Under the pieces are notes generated by a model. It made no database searches. It saw only the letters and a list, made by a program, of their open reading frames with translations, and was not told where the DNA came from. The position numbers and the translations under genes are program-made. Positions 23,908 through 32,285 of a stretch of DNA of 39,521 nucleotides are shown here, piece by piece; the stretch's first letter is position 1; the number at the start of each line of letters is the position of its first letter. The DNA is from JABMOW01 sp964409335 (GTDB taxonomy: Bacteria; Fidelibacterota; Marinisomatia; SCGC-AAA003-L08; JACNLC01), in contig CAYPCW010000024.1 of NCBI GenBank assembly GCA_964409335.1, forward strand, positions 1 to 39,521, written 5' to 3'.

Positions 23908-24927
23908 TTAAATCAGAATTTCTTGATATCGTTTAATGTCCTCGAGGATCATTCCCGTCCCTTTGACGACGGATAATAATGGCTCTTCCGCAACATGAAC
24001 CGGTAGTCCGGTTTTGTTCCGAATATGCTGGTCAAGACCCTTTAGTAGGGCGCCGCCACCGGTTAATATAATGCCGTATTCAATAATATCCGAGGCCAGT
24101 TCCGGTGGTGTGCTTTCCAGCGCTTTTTTTATAGCGGTTTGAATTTGGTGAATCGTATCCGCAAGCGCTTGTCGGATTTCATCAGAGGAAACACTAATCG
24201 TTTTAGGGATTCCGGAGACTAAATCTCTGCCTTTGACGGCAATTTTTGTCCCGGTTGATCTCATGGCAGACCCCACATTGCATTTAATGGATTCAGCGGT
24301 GATCTGTCCAATCTCCAGCTTATGTTCATTTTTAAACCAACTGATGATCGCTTCATCCTGTTCATCGCCTGCAATTCGGATCGCTTCAATTACCACGATG
24401 CCGTTCAATGAAATAACGGCGATTTCGGTCGTTCCGCCTCCAATATCTACAATCATATTGCCGATGGGTAAACTGATATCGATTCCAATGCCTATCGCTG
24501 CAGCCATCGGTTCTTCGATCAGGAATACTTCACTGGCATTCGCCCGTTCTGCCGATTCTCTTACCGCCCTCCTCTCAACATCCGTGACGCCGGATGGAAT
24601 ACAGATCACCATGCGGGGGCGGGCAATCCGACTGATATTCATTTTTCTCACAAATCCCTGGATCATCCCGTCTGTCATTTTAAAATCCGCAATCACTCCG
24701 TCTTTAAGGGGGCGTATCGTTCGGATATCCCGATGGGTCTTTCCAACCATCTGATTGGCTTCATTTCCTACGGCGATGACCTTACCATCAAACACGCTTT
24801 TTGCGACAACGGATGGCTCATTTACCATCAAACCTTTGCCTTTGACCCAGATCAGCGTGTTGGCAGTTCCCAAATCAATGGCAATATCTCCGCTGACCAG
24901 ATTAGTTAATTTTGATAATTTAGACAT
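23908..24927 (-). CDS. mreB: Cell shape-determining actin homologue MreB
   Basis: A 339-residue actin-fold ATPase that forms membrane-bound filaments and directs lateral wall synthesis. It has phosphate-1 loop DIAIDLGTANTLIWVKGKG (key DLGTANT), phosphate-2 loop MIVDIGGGTTEIAVISL and the adenosine motif LTGGGALLKGLD. Length and blocks are typical. It starts only 27 bases after purH, with no obvious Shine-Dalgarno, so a promoter may lie within purH or the genes are cotranscribed. Confidence 0.98.
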   Translation of the reverse strand: MSKLSKLTNLVSGDIAIDLGTANTLIWVKGKGLMVNEPSVVAKSVFDGKVIAVGNEANQMVGKTHRDIRTIRPLKDGVIADFKMTDGMIQGFVRKMNISRIARPRMVICIPSGVTDVERRAVRESAERANASEVFLIEEPMAAAIGIGIDISLPIGNMIVDIGGGTTEIAVISLNGIVVIEAIRIAGDEQDEAIISWFKNEHKLEIGQITAESIKCNVGSAMRSTGTKIAVKGRDLVSGIPKTISVSSDEIRQALADTIHQIQTAIKKALESTPPELASDIIEYGIILTGGGALLKGLDQHIRNKTGLPVHVAEEPLLSVVKGTGMILEDIKRYQEILI

Positions 24928-24954
24928 AGTACTGACTCGATTTTAAAATGACAA

Positions 24955-26487
24955 CTAATGATAAAAATGTCTGATACCTGTAAACACCATGGCCATGTTC
25001 AGTTCATCGGCTCTGTTGATAACGTCGTCATCTTTAATGGAACCGCCCGGCTGAATAACCGCTGTAATCCCTGCACCGGCAGCAATTTCAAGACTGTCCG
25101 GGAAGGGAAAGAAGGCATCTGAAGCGATAATCGCACCGGCTAAACTTAACCCTGCTTCCTGAGATTTTCTTACAGCAATTTTTACAGAATCTACTCTGGA
25201 CATCTGCCCCGCTCCCACACCCAATACCTGTCTGTAATCTGACAAAACAATGGAATTGGATTTCACATATTTTGAAATGATCCAGCCTAATCTCATAGAT
25301 ATTAATTCGCTGTTTGACGGAGGTCGTTTGGTGACGATTTTAAGATGTTCCAACTCATGCTGGTCACGATCGCGTTCCTGTACAAGGTAGCCCCCGGAAC
25401 ATGACTTCAAAACCAACCCGTTCTGCTGATCTTTATCAAACCGAATGACCCGAAGATTTTTCTTTTTGGTGAATATTCTGAGGGCTTCATTTGTAAAGGA
25501 TGGTGCCGTTACACATTCAAGGAAGGGTTTTATTAGCGCCAGTGCCAGGTCGGGTGGGACCTCCCGATTGAATCCGACGATACCCCCAAAATAACTCACA
25601 GGATCTGTTGCCACTGCCCTGTGAAACGCTTCCAGCACATTCTGCCCGGTTCCAAATCCGCAGGGATTTGCATGCTTGACGATGACACAGGCCGGTTCGG
25701 TAAACTCATTGATGATCCGGATGGTAGAATCAATATCCGAATAATTATTAAACGAAAGTTTTTTTCCCTGAAACTGGTGCCAATGGTTAATATCGTGGAT
25801 ATTCCGGTAAAAGGCTGCCTTTTGGTGTGGATTTTCACCATATCTGATTTGCTGTTCCCGGGTAGCCGTAATGTTCAGAGTTTCCGGTAAAAGCTCATGA
25901 TCTGATTTTGAAAAATAGGCCATGATCGCAGCTTCGTATACCGCCGTCATTTTAAATACATCGCGGGCGTATCTCTGACGGAATTCAATGGAAATTCTCC
26001 CGTCGTTTTTGGTGAATTGTTCCATAAACCGGGGATATTGTTTCGGGTCGCACAGCGGAACCACCGAATGATAATTTTTCGCCGCAGCCCGAACCATCGA
26101 CGGACCGCCGATGTCAATATACTCAATTGCCTTTCTGAATTCCAGGTTCTTTTCGGCAGCTTCAGACACAAATGGATAAAAATTTACAACCACCAAATCG
26201 ATGGGAATGGCATTCAGTTGTTCTAAATCTTCGAGATGAGACGGCTGATCCCGATCTGCCAAAATTCCGCCAAATATTTTGGGAGATATTGTTTTTACAC
26301 GACCGCCCATGATTGGCGGCAGCCCCGTGATGGTTTCAATGGGCGTTACCGGGATTCCTGATTTTTCTAATGTTTTCTGAGTCCCTCCCGTTGCAATGAT
26401 CTCGATATCATGTTTATGTAGGAACCCTACCAGTTCGGAGAGACCTGTTTTATCCCAGACGCTGATGAGCGCTCTGCTAATTTTCAT
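24955..26487 (-). CDS. purH: Bifunctional AICAR transformylase / IMP cyclohydrolase
   Basis: A 510-residue enzyme for the last two steps of IMP synthesis. The N-terminal cyclohydrolase has ALISVWDKTGL, IIATGGTQKTL and GGRVKTISPKIFGGIL. The C-terminal transformylase has RYGENPHQKAAF and the KHANPCG catalytic Lys-His block. I chose ATG 26487 (MKISRALISVWDK), the family start, which overlaps the end of purN by 11 bases. Its formyl donor comes through one-carbon metabolism, to which glyA here contributes. Confidence 0.97.
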   Translation of the reverse strand: MKISRALISVWDKTGLSELVGFLHKHDIEIIATGGTQKTLEKSGIPVTPIETITGLPPIMGGRVKTISPKIFGGILADRDQPSHLEDLEQLNAIPIDLVVVNFYPFVSEAAEKNLEFRKAIEYIDIGGPSMVRAAAKNYHSVVPLCDPKQYPRFMEQFTKNDGRISIEFRQRYARDVFKMTAVYEAAIMAYFSKSDHELLPETLNITATREQQIRYGENPHQKAAFYRNIHDINHWHQFQGKKLSFNNYSDIDSTIRIINEFTEPACVIVKHANPCGFGTGQNVLEAFHRAVATDPVSYFGGIVGFNREVPPDLALALIKPFLECVTAPSFTNEALRIFTKKKNLRVIRFDKDQQNGLVLKSCSGGYLVQERDRDQHELEHLKIVTKRPPSNSELISMRLGWIISKYVKSNSIVLSDYRQVLGVGAGQMSRVDSVKIAVRKSQEAGLSLAGAIIASDAFFPFPDSLEIAAGAGITAVIQPGGSIKDDDVINRADELNMAMVFTGIRHFYH

Positions 26488-27127
26488 CGTGTGGTTCCTG
26501 AAATGGATTGTCAAAAATGATTTTAGGAATGCCATCATCCCCGGTGAAACACTGTTCGCAAAATGCTTTCACGACCTGCGGATACAAAATATGTTCCACT
26601 TCCAAAACACGCTTTGCCAGGGAGTCAACCGTATCGATGGAAAATACCTGAACCGTTTTTTGTGCAAGAATGGGTCCATGGTCATATTTTTCATCAACGA
26701 TATGTACGGTAGCGCCAGATACTTTTTGTTTCGTTGCCAAAACCGCCCGGTGCACGTGACTCCCATACATGCCCTTTCCGCCAAATGCCGGTAACAGAGC
26801 CGGATGTATATTAATAATCCTGTTTTGAAATAACCGGATAACGCTTTCCGGGATCATTTTTAAATATCCGGCAAGCACGATGAGATCCGGAGAATATCCT
26901 GTCAGTGCCAACATTAAGTCATTCTCATAAGTTGGGCTGTTACTCTTAATAATCAAATAGTTAATTCGATATTCAATCGCATACCCAACTGCACCGCATT
27001 CTCGTTTATTGCTCACCAGAAGACCAATCGTCCCATGGATCGACCCATCCAGGATTCCACGATGGATGCACCTGAAGTTAGATCCGTTGCCGGATGCAAA
27101 TACGGCGATATTAGGAATGGTGTTCAT
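26477..27127 (-). CDS. purN: Phosphoribosylglycinamide formyltransferase
   Basis: A 216-residue PurN that formylates GAR with 10-formyl-THF. It opens IAVFASGNGSNFRCI and has the catalytic block NIHPALLPAFGGKGMYG followed by VSGATVHIVDEKYDHGPIL. I chose ATG 27127 (MNTIPNIAVFASG); the longer frame extends into the deoxynucleoside kinase gene and lacks family support. It overlaps that kinase gene by 17 bases and purH by 11, suggesting one transcript. Confidence 0.96.
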   Translation of the reverse strand: MNTIPNIAVFASGNGSNFRCIHRGILDGSIHGTIGLLVSNKRECGAVGYAIEYRINYLIIKSNSPTYENDLMLALTGYSPDLIVLAGYLKMIPESVIRLFQNRIINIHPALLPAFGGKGMYGSHVHRAVLATKQKVSGATVHIVDEKYDHGPILAQKTVQVFSIDTVDSLAKRVLEVEHILYPQVVKAFCEQCFTGDDGIPKIIFDNPFQEPHDEN

Positions 27128-27749
27128 GATCCAATCGCAGCCGCTCGTTAATTTCGTTGCATATAGCTTCCAACCGATCACGGTCATAAAAAATGTTAAA
27201 ACGGTCAGTCGGCACAACCATAACAGGGATATCGTTGATCCGTTTCACCCATTTGTCATAAGAGATATTCAAAGAGTGCAGGTATTCGGGATCAATTTCC
27301 TGCTCATATTCCCGGCTTCGGTTTCGAATTCGGGACAGCAATGTATCGGTCGTGGCTTTCAGATAAATGATCAAATCCGGTTTACGCAGAAATGAGGTCA
27401 TGTTCCTGAAGAGGTCGCGATACGTGTCCCAATCCCGTTGAGACATAAACCGCATTTCGTAGAGATTACGGGCAAAAATTTCAACATCTTCGTAGATGGT
27501 ACGATCCTGGATAACACCGGTTGGTATTTTGGACATTTTGATATGCGTTTCAAACCGGTGGTGTAAAAAATAGACCTGCAGATTAAATGACCATCTGTGC
27601 ATATCATGATAAAAATCGATCAGATATGGGTTGTCCACAACGGATTCATAAAATGCATCCCATCCGAACCGGTTGGCGATGATCTCCGTAAACGTGGTCT
27701 TCCCCACACCGATATTCCCGGCAATCCCCACAAATGCTTCACGCTTCAT
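27111..27749 (-). CDS. Deoxynucleoside kinase (dAK/dGK family)
   Basis: A 212-residue P-loop kinase with FVGIAGNIGVGKTTFTEII (Walker A), the substrate-site segment VIQDRTIYEDVEIFA and the lid RIRNRSREYEQEID. It salvages deoxynucleosides to monophosphates in the cytosol; base preference cannot be read from the sequence with confidence. The ATG abuts the mtaB stop with no gap and its end overlaps purN, so it sits in a nucleotide-metabolism run with purN and purH. Confidence 0.88.
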   Translation of the reverse strand: MKREAFVGIAGNIGVGKTTFTEIIANRFGWDAFYESVVDNPYLIDFYHDMHRWSFNLQVYFLHHRFETHIKMSKIPTGVIQDRTIYEDVEIFARNLYEMRFMSQRDWDTYRDLFRNMTSFLRKPDLIIYLKATTDTLLSRIRNRSREYEQEIDPEYLHSLNISYDKWVKRINDIPVMVVPTDRFNIFYDRDRLEAICNEINERLRLDHEHHS

Positions 27750-29045
27750 TTACCGAATCATCCCTTCCATATACGATAGACAATTTTTTACCAATTTTAC
27801 AGGCTGGACGGTATTTTCAAGGCAATCCCGGCTCTGGACTTTCACCTTGATGAAATTGCGGGTATGCCCGGTCCACAGTCCTTCATGAGTCGACTCAAAG
27901 AGTACTTCATGGGTAGTACTTAAAAATTGATCTAAAAATAATCGTCTTTTCCGGTCCGATAAATCATGAAGCATCCTGCTTCTTATTGCAATTTGTGCCT
28001 GCGGAACTCCCTCAGTCATAAACCAGGCCGGAGTATTTTCACGGGGGGAATATGAAAAAACATGAAGGTAGGATAAATCCAGGTCTGCAATAAACTGCCA
28101 GGTCTGCTGGAAATCCATATCTGTCTCTCCGGGAAAGCCGACGATGACATCAGCGCCGATATTCGCATGGGGCAGGACGGATCGAATTTTTTGGATTCGT
28201 CTTTCATAAAACCGCGAATTATACCGTCTCCGCATCAGACGGAGAATTCGATCGGACCCGGACTGTAACGGGATATGAAAATGAGGCACCAGCCTGCGGG
28301 ACGAGGAGATGAAATCAACGATCTCATCCGTCAATAAATTGGGTTCAATGGAGGAAATCCGCAGTCTGTCCAACCCGCCAAGCGTATCCAGCGCACAAAT
28401 CAATTCAAAAAACCCGTCTCCCTCTGCGGATTGAAATTCCCCTACGTTTACGCCGGTGAGGACAATTTCCTGAATGCCGGCATTGAGGATTGCCTGTGCT
28501 TGCCAGATTACATTTTCAACTGTATCGCTTCTGCTTTTCCCCCGGGCAAGGGGAATTGTGCAATAGGTGCAGGGATAATCACAACCATCCTGAATTTTTA
28601 AAAATGCTCGTGTCCGCTCTGCCAGCGAAAATGAAGAATGGAAGTCGTCCAGTTTTTCAGATTCAGAATGGTGGACTATAGGGGCGCCATTGAAATGGTG
28701 ATGCTCTATGTACGATGGAATATCGAATTTTTCCCCATTGCCTACAATTAAATTGACACCATCTATTTTGTAAAGTTCATCGGGTTTCAGTTGGGCATAG
28801 CACCCGGTTACGGCAATGATGGAATCGGGCGATTTTCTCCTGATCTGCCGGATGATCTTTCTGCATTTCCGATCGGCATTATCGGTCACTGAACAGGTAT
28901 TGATCAGATAGACATCCGCAGAGTCGGTGAACTCAACCTGCCGAAAACCTGATGTTTCAAAATTTCTGGCAATCGTTGATGATTCTGAAAAATTTAATTT
29001 GCAGCCCAGGGTATGAAAAGCGACAGTTTTGTAGGGCGTGCTCAA
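27750..29045 (-). CDS. mtaB: tRNA t6A37 methylthiotransferase MtaB
   Basis: A 431-residue radical-SAM methylthiotransferase. The N-terminal UPF0004 domain has FHTLGCKLNFSESS and NTCSVTDNADRKCRK, with CYAQL completing the three auxiliary-cluster Cys. The radical SAM cluster motif is CDYPCTYC, followed by IPLARGKSRS. The ending with a TRAM-like segment (VLFESTHEGLWTGHTRNFIKV) fits. It converts t6A to ms2t6A in tRNA. The start is TTG (29045), because no ATG exists upstream in frame and the family begins here. It lies 63 bases after the oppF-like gene. Confidence 0.93.
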   Translation of the reverse strand: MSTPYKTVAFHTLGCKLNFSESSTIARNFETSGFRQVEFTDSADVYLINTCSVTDNADRKCRKIIRQIRRKSPDSIIAVTGCYAQLKPDELYKIDGVNLIVGNGEKFDIPSYIEHHHFNGAPIVHHSESEKLDDFHSSFSLAERTRAFLKIQDGCDYPCTYCTIPLARGKSRSDTVENVIWQAQAILNAGIQEIVLTGVNVGEFQSAEGDGFFELICALDTLGGLDRLRISSIEPNLLTDEIVDFISSSRRLVPHFHIPLQSGSDRILRLMRRRYNSRFYERRIQKIRSVLPHANIGADVIVGFPGETDMDFQQTWQFIADLDLSYLHVFSYSPRENTPAWFMTEGVPQAQIAIRSRMLHDLSDRKRRLFLDQFLSTTHEVLFESTHEGLWTGHTRNFIKVKVQSRDCLENTVQPVKLVKNCLSYMEGMIR

Positions 29046-29108
29046 AATTTCAAAGGGGTATGGACTAAAAAGTAAGTGCTCAACATAGAGATCCGTGTAA
29101 TTAATCTG

Positions 29109-30089
29109 TCAACTTAAAGGAATTCTCTGATGACATGCCACAAAATGGTGGTTGGCGTCTGAAAGCAATTCCGGACTTCGGGCGATGCAGTCTTCCCGAA
29201 TGGTTCCATCAACCAACGCCACATGGCAACGGGGATGGAATGCACAACCGGAAGGTGGATTTGCGGGGCTGGGAATATCACCCTTCAGGACGATCCGGTT
29301 TGATTTTTTACCAGGATCGGGTATCGGTACCGCAGATAACAGCGCTTCTGAATAGGGGTGGAGTGTATTTTTATACAATTCAGCTGCTTCGGATATTTCC
29401 ATAATTTTCCCTAAATACATCACCGCCACCCGGTCAGAAATATATTCCACCACAGAGAGGTCGTGAGCGATAAACAGGTATGTGAGGCCAAATTCTTTCT
29501 GAAGCTCCCGTAACAGGTTGATCACCTGAGCCTGAATCGACACATCCAACGCAGAAACGGCTTCGTCACAGACAATTAACTTGGGTCGGACAGATAACGC
29601 CCGGGCGATGCCGATGCGCTGTCGTTGTCCCCCGGAAAATTCATGAGGGTATCGCGTGGCGTGAGATTTGGGTAAACCTACAATATCCAATAACCGGTGA
29701 ACTTCTTTCTGAACTTCGTTTTTGGGGACTATTCGGTGAACTTTTAATGCTTCCGTTAGCATATTCCCCACCGTCATCCTGGGGTTCAGCGAGCTATATG
29801 GGTCCTGAAAGATCACCTGCATTTCTCTTCTGATCTTTCGCAGTGCGCGTTTATCCAGCTTTGAAAGGTCCTTACCATCGAAAAGTATTGTCCCTTCGGT
29901 CGCAGCCAGCAATCTGAGCAGCAGTCTGCCCACGGTGGTCTTTCCACAGCCGGATTCCCCCACCAACCCGAGGGTTTCACCCCGATACAAATCAAAGGAA
30001 ATGTCGTCCACCGCTTTCACATGTCCGCTGATCTTTGAAAAAAATCCCCGACGGATAGGAAAATATTTTTTCAAATGCCGAACCTGCAT
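29109..30089 (-). CDS. Oligopeptide/dipeptide ABC transporter ATP-binding protein (OppF/DppF type)
   Basis: A 326-residue ATPase. It has LVGESGCGKTTVGRLLLRLL (Walker A), the OppF-type block VIFQDPYSSLNPRMTVGNML, signature FSGGQRQRIGIARAL, Walker B LIVCDEAVSALDVSIQAQ and the C-terminal oligopeptide domain with PSGCAFHPRC. The ATG at 30089 (MQVRHLKKYF) is preferred over a TTG 17 codons upstream; neither has a strong Shine-Dalgarno. Such ATPases normally work with an OppD partner and two permeases. None is present: upstream is a plus-strand gene and downstream is mtaB. Confidence 0.92.
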   Translation of the reverse strand: MQVRHLKKYFPIRRGFFSKISGHVKAVDDISFDLYRGETLGLVGESGCGKTTVGRLLLRLLAATEGTILFDGKDLSKLDKRALRKIRREMQVIFQDPYSSLNPRMTVGNMLTEALKVHRIVPKNEVQKEVHRLLDIVGLPKSHATRYPHEFSGGQRQRIGIARALSVRPKLIVCDEAVSALDVSIQAQVINLLRELQKEFGLTYLFIAHDLSVVEYISDRVAVMYLGKIMEISEAAELYKNTLHPYSEALLSAVPIPDPGKKSNRIVLKGDIPSPANPPSGCAFHPRCHVALVDGTIREDCIARSPELLSDANHHFVACHQRIPLS

Positions 30090-30140
30090 CAAAATGTCAT
30101 TTTGGTTTTTCAAAAGTGTAATTTCTATAATTTTTCCCAA

Positions 30141-30353
30141 ATTCAGGCATGCAATTTACCAGTCCATTCTCCCACTATTCAATTACAGATGTAGTCCTAC
30201 ATTTAAAATTTCATAATTGATCCGCTTATATGTTTAAACGAAAGAACCCCGGGTGGGTGATGGTTACCCTTGATCCTTATAGAAATCGTTTTCCGGTGGC
30301 GGACAGATCACTTAACTGGGAGTAATTTTATTCCGTGGAAATGAAAATATAAT
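30141..30353. other. Divergent intergenic region between oppF-like and QTMAN-like genes
   Basis: No gene was seen. The region must hold promoters facing both ways. It contains an imperfect inverted repeat GGGT-N7-ACCC near 30254-30268 and an AT-rich stretch before 30240. A weak GGAAATGA precedes the plus-strand ATG. No promoter could be assigned with confidence. Confidence 0.4.
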
Positions 30354-31484
30354 ATGGTAAAGCGAATTTTAGTGGTAGATCCCTACTATGGTGGATCGCA
30401 TCGGCAATGGGCAACCGGTTTAAAGAAATTCAGCCGGTTCGATATTTCGATCATCGGACTGCCTGCGAGACATTGGAAATGGCGGATGCACGGGGGCGCA
30501 ATCACCCTTGCGGATCAATTCCGGGTTCTGGACCCATTGCCAGATCTTATCCTTGCAACAGATATGCTTGATGTTGCCGCCTTCCTGGGTCTTATCCGAC
30601 AAAAATCGGATAAATTGATCCCGGTAATCACCTATTTCCACGAAAATCAATCGGCGTATCCAAAATCCGCTCTGGATACTGACTATGACCACCGTCGTGA
30701 AGACCATTACGCCTTTATCAACTACACCTCCGCACTGGCAAGTGATAAACTTGTGTTCAACAGTCAGTATAATAAGGAGTCATTCCTCAGTTCTCTTGAA
30801 AAATTACTATCCAGGCTGCCGGATTGTACCGACATGAACACTCTGGATGTGATCCGCAAAAAATCCAGGGTCATTTATCCGGGGATTGACACCGATATAT
30901 TTGACAGACAAATCCACCAACCCACGAGTGGTATGCCACCATTAGTAATATGGAATCACCGCTGGGAATATGATAAAAATCCTCAGCTGTTTTTCATGAC
31001 ACTTGAAGCACTTAAAACTGAAAAAATCCCATTCCGGCTGGCAGTACTTGGTGAAGGAAAAATCAATTCCCCCGAAGAATTCAGAACGGCCGCTGACACA
31101 TTTCGTGACAGGATCACCCATATTGGATTTGTGGAGGATCCCAATGACTATGCAAAGCATCTGTTGTCAGGAGATATTCTTCCCGTGACATCATATCAGG
31201 ATTTTTTCGGGATCAGTATCATGGAAGCAATGTACTGTGGATGTGTCCCGATGCTGCCAAACCGTGTATCTTATCCGGAGTTGATTCCGGATACCTTTCA
31301 CGAGACATTGTTTTATCAAAATGATGCAGAATTTAAAATTAAACTGAGTCGTCTGTTAACCCACCCGCGAAAGTTTGCCCGGTCTGAAATGCATCAGATC
31401 GCAACCCGGTATTCCTGGAAATCCCTGATTGGCGGGTATGATGAACTGTTTCAATCAATGATTGAGGGAAATCCGAAGCCGTAA
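30354..31484 (+). CDS. GT-B glycosyltransferase of the GTDC1/QTMAN (tRNA-queuosine mannosyltransferase-like) family
   Basis: A 376-residue protein, the only plus-strand gene. It has RILVVDPYYGGSHRQWATGL near the start, GLPARHWKWRMHG, the hallmark ITYFHENQSAYP, KLVFNSQYNKESFL, VIWNHRWEYDKNP and FFGISIMEAMYCGCVPM. These blocks match, in order, what I recall of human GTDC1, shown to mannosylate queuosine in tRNA-Asp. The C-terminal part is a GT4-like nucleotide-sugar domain. There is no signal peptide, so it should act in the cytosol. No queuosine-pathway gene (tgt, queA, queG) is in the window. Family membership is clear; the tRNA substrate is inferred. Confidence 0.82.
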   Translation: MVKRILVVDPYYGGSHRQWATGLKKFSRFDISIIGLPARHWKWRMHGGAITLADQFRVLDPLPDLILATDMLDVAAFLGLIRQKSDKLIPVITYFHENQSAYPKSALDTDYDHRREDHYAFINYTSALASDKLVFNSQYNKESFLSSLEKLLSRLPDCTDMNTLDVIRKKSRVIYPGIDTDIFDRQIHQPTSGMPPLVIWNHRWEYDKNPQLFFMTLEALKTEKIPFRLAVLGEGKINSPEEFRTAADTFRDRITHIGFVEDPNDYAKHLLSGDILPVTSYQDFFGISIMEAMYCGCVPMLPNRVSYPELIPDTFHETLFYQNDAEFKIKLSRLLTHPRKFARSEMHQIATRYSWKSLIGGYDELFQSMIEGNPKP

Positions 31485-31807
31485 CCAGGCTAAAGCCGAC
31501 AGAATTGAGCCATGATCCATGGTCTGGTTCCTCGTCACAAAATTCAGTGAGGTGAATTCTGATCCTAGTGATCTTTGTCCTCGAATCGCAGGGGTAAATT
31601 GTTATGGGGTTGCAGAAATGTCGTAGCCGCGGCCGATTCGGATTGATGTATCTCAATATTCTCAAATTCGCCTGTCAAGGCAGGTAAAATTACCCTCATA
31701 GAAAAGGGGGATCAGGAAAAATATCCATGTAAGAAACAGGCGCTGATCAAATGATCATTGTGCGGGTCTGACCCTCGTGGGAAAATCATGAACAGAAAGA
31801 ATGATGG
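31485..31807. other. Non-coding region between convergent genes
   Basis: These 323 bases carry no convincing gene or tRNA. Short palindromic elements are present: AATTCA-GTGAGG-TGAATT (31541-31558), CCTG-N6-CAGG (31671-31684), two TGATCA copies two bases apart (31744-31757) and GGGTC-T-GACCC (31764-31774). One or more may terminate the converging transcripts, but none has a good T-run, so I do not call a terminator. Confidence 0.5.
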
Positions 31808-32272
31808 TTATAAATCGAGGTTTTTAACCATCAGATAATGTTGAATCGAGTTGAACAGCAGATAAGATTTTTCGCGGATGACATACCCATTTTTTTCGTA
31901 AAACCGGATAGCGCTTTCCCGTGCCTGCAGGATGACTTCCACGCGTTTTTCGGTATGAGCAATCTCTTCCAGAGTGTTCAAAACCATCGAACCCAGTCCC
32001 TTTCCCTGAAAATCAGGATGTACCGCCATGAATCTCACCTGTGCTTGTGAGGGAGAATTATAATGGAGACGACCAAGGGCAACCAGGTGTCCTTCACGAT
32101 TGATAATCATGCGGTGAATTGAGGTATCTTCCTGATCATCTCTTTCGGTGCCGGGCAGGAGTCCCCAGGGTTCACGGAGCACCCTCCACCTCAATTGAAA
32201 ATAGGTTTCAAAATCCATGGTGGTGACCGGTGAAACCATGCTGAATCCAGAAGGTATTTCAGCCGGATTCAT
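31808..32272 (-). CDS. GNAT-family N-acetyltransferase
   Basis: A 154-residue protein with acetyl-CoA motif A, QVRFMAVHPDFQGKGLGSMV, followed by a beta-bulge strand (VEVILQARESAIRFYEKNGY). This is a standard GNAT fold, closest in feel to the ElaA/PhnO-like small acetyltransferases. The substrate cannot be told. It lies 13 bases after the nuclease gene and is the last gene of the gpmI-led run. Confidence 0.88.
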   Translation of the reverse strand: MNPAEIPSGFSMVSPVTTMDFETYFQLRWRVLREPWGLLPGTERDDQEDTSIHRMIINREGHLVALGRLHYNSPSQAQVRFMAVHPDFQGKGLGSMVLNTLEEIAHTEKRVEVILQARESAIRFYEKNGYVIREKSYLLFNSIQHYLMVKNLDL

Positions 32273-32285
32273 AAGGTTAGGAGTA

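Noticed and set aside
24233..24754. A 173-codon plus-strand open frame inside mreB
   Set aside because: It lies opposite mreB, with composition expected of an antisense frame and no family resemblance.
31485..31807. Hidden tRNA, small RNA or decayed gene in the convergent gap
   Set aside because: No cloverleaf, no recognisable protein fragment in any frame and no good terminator T-run; only short palindromes.
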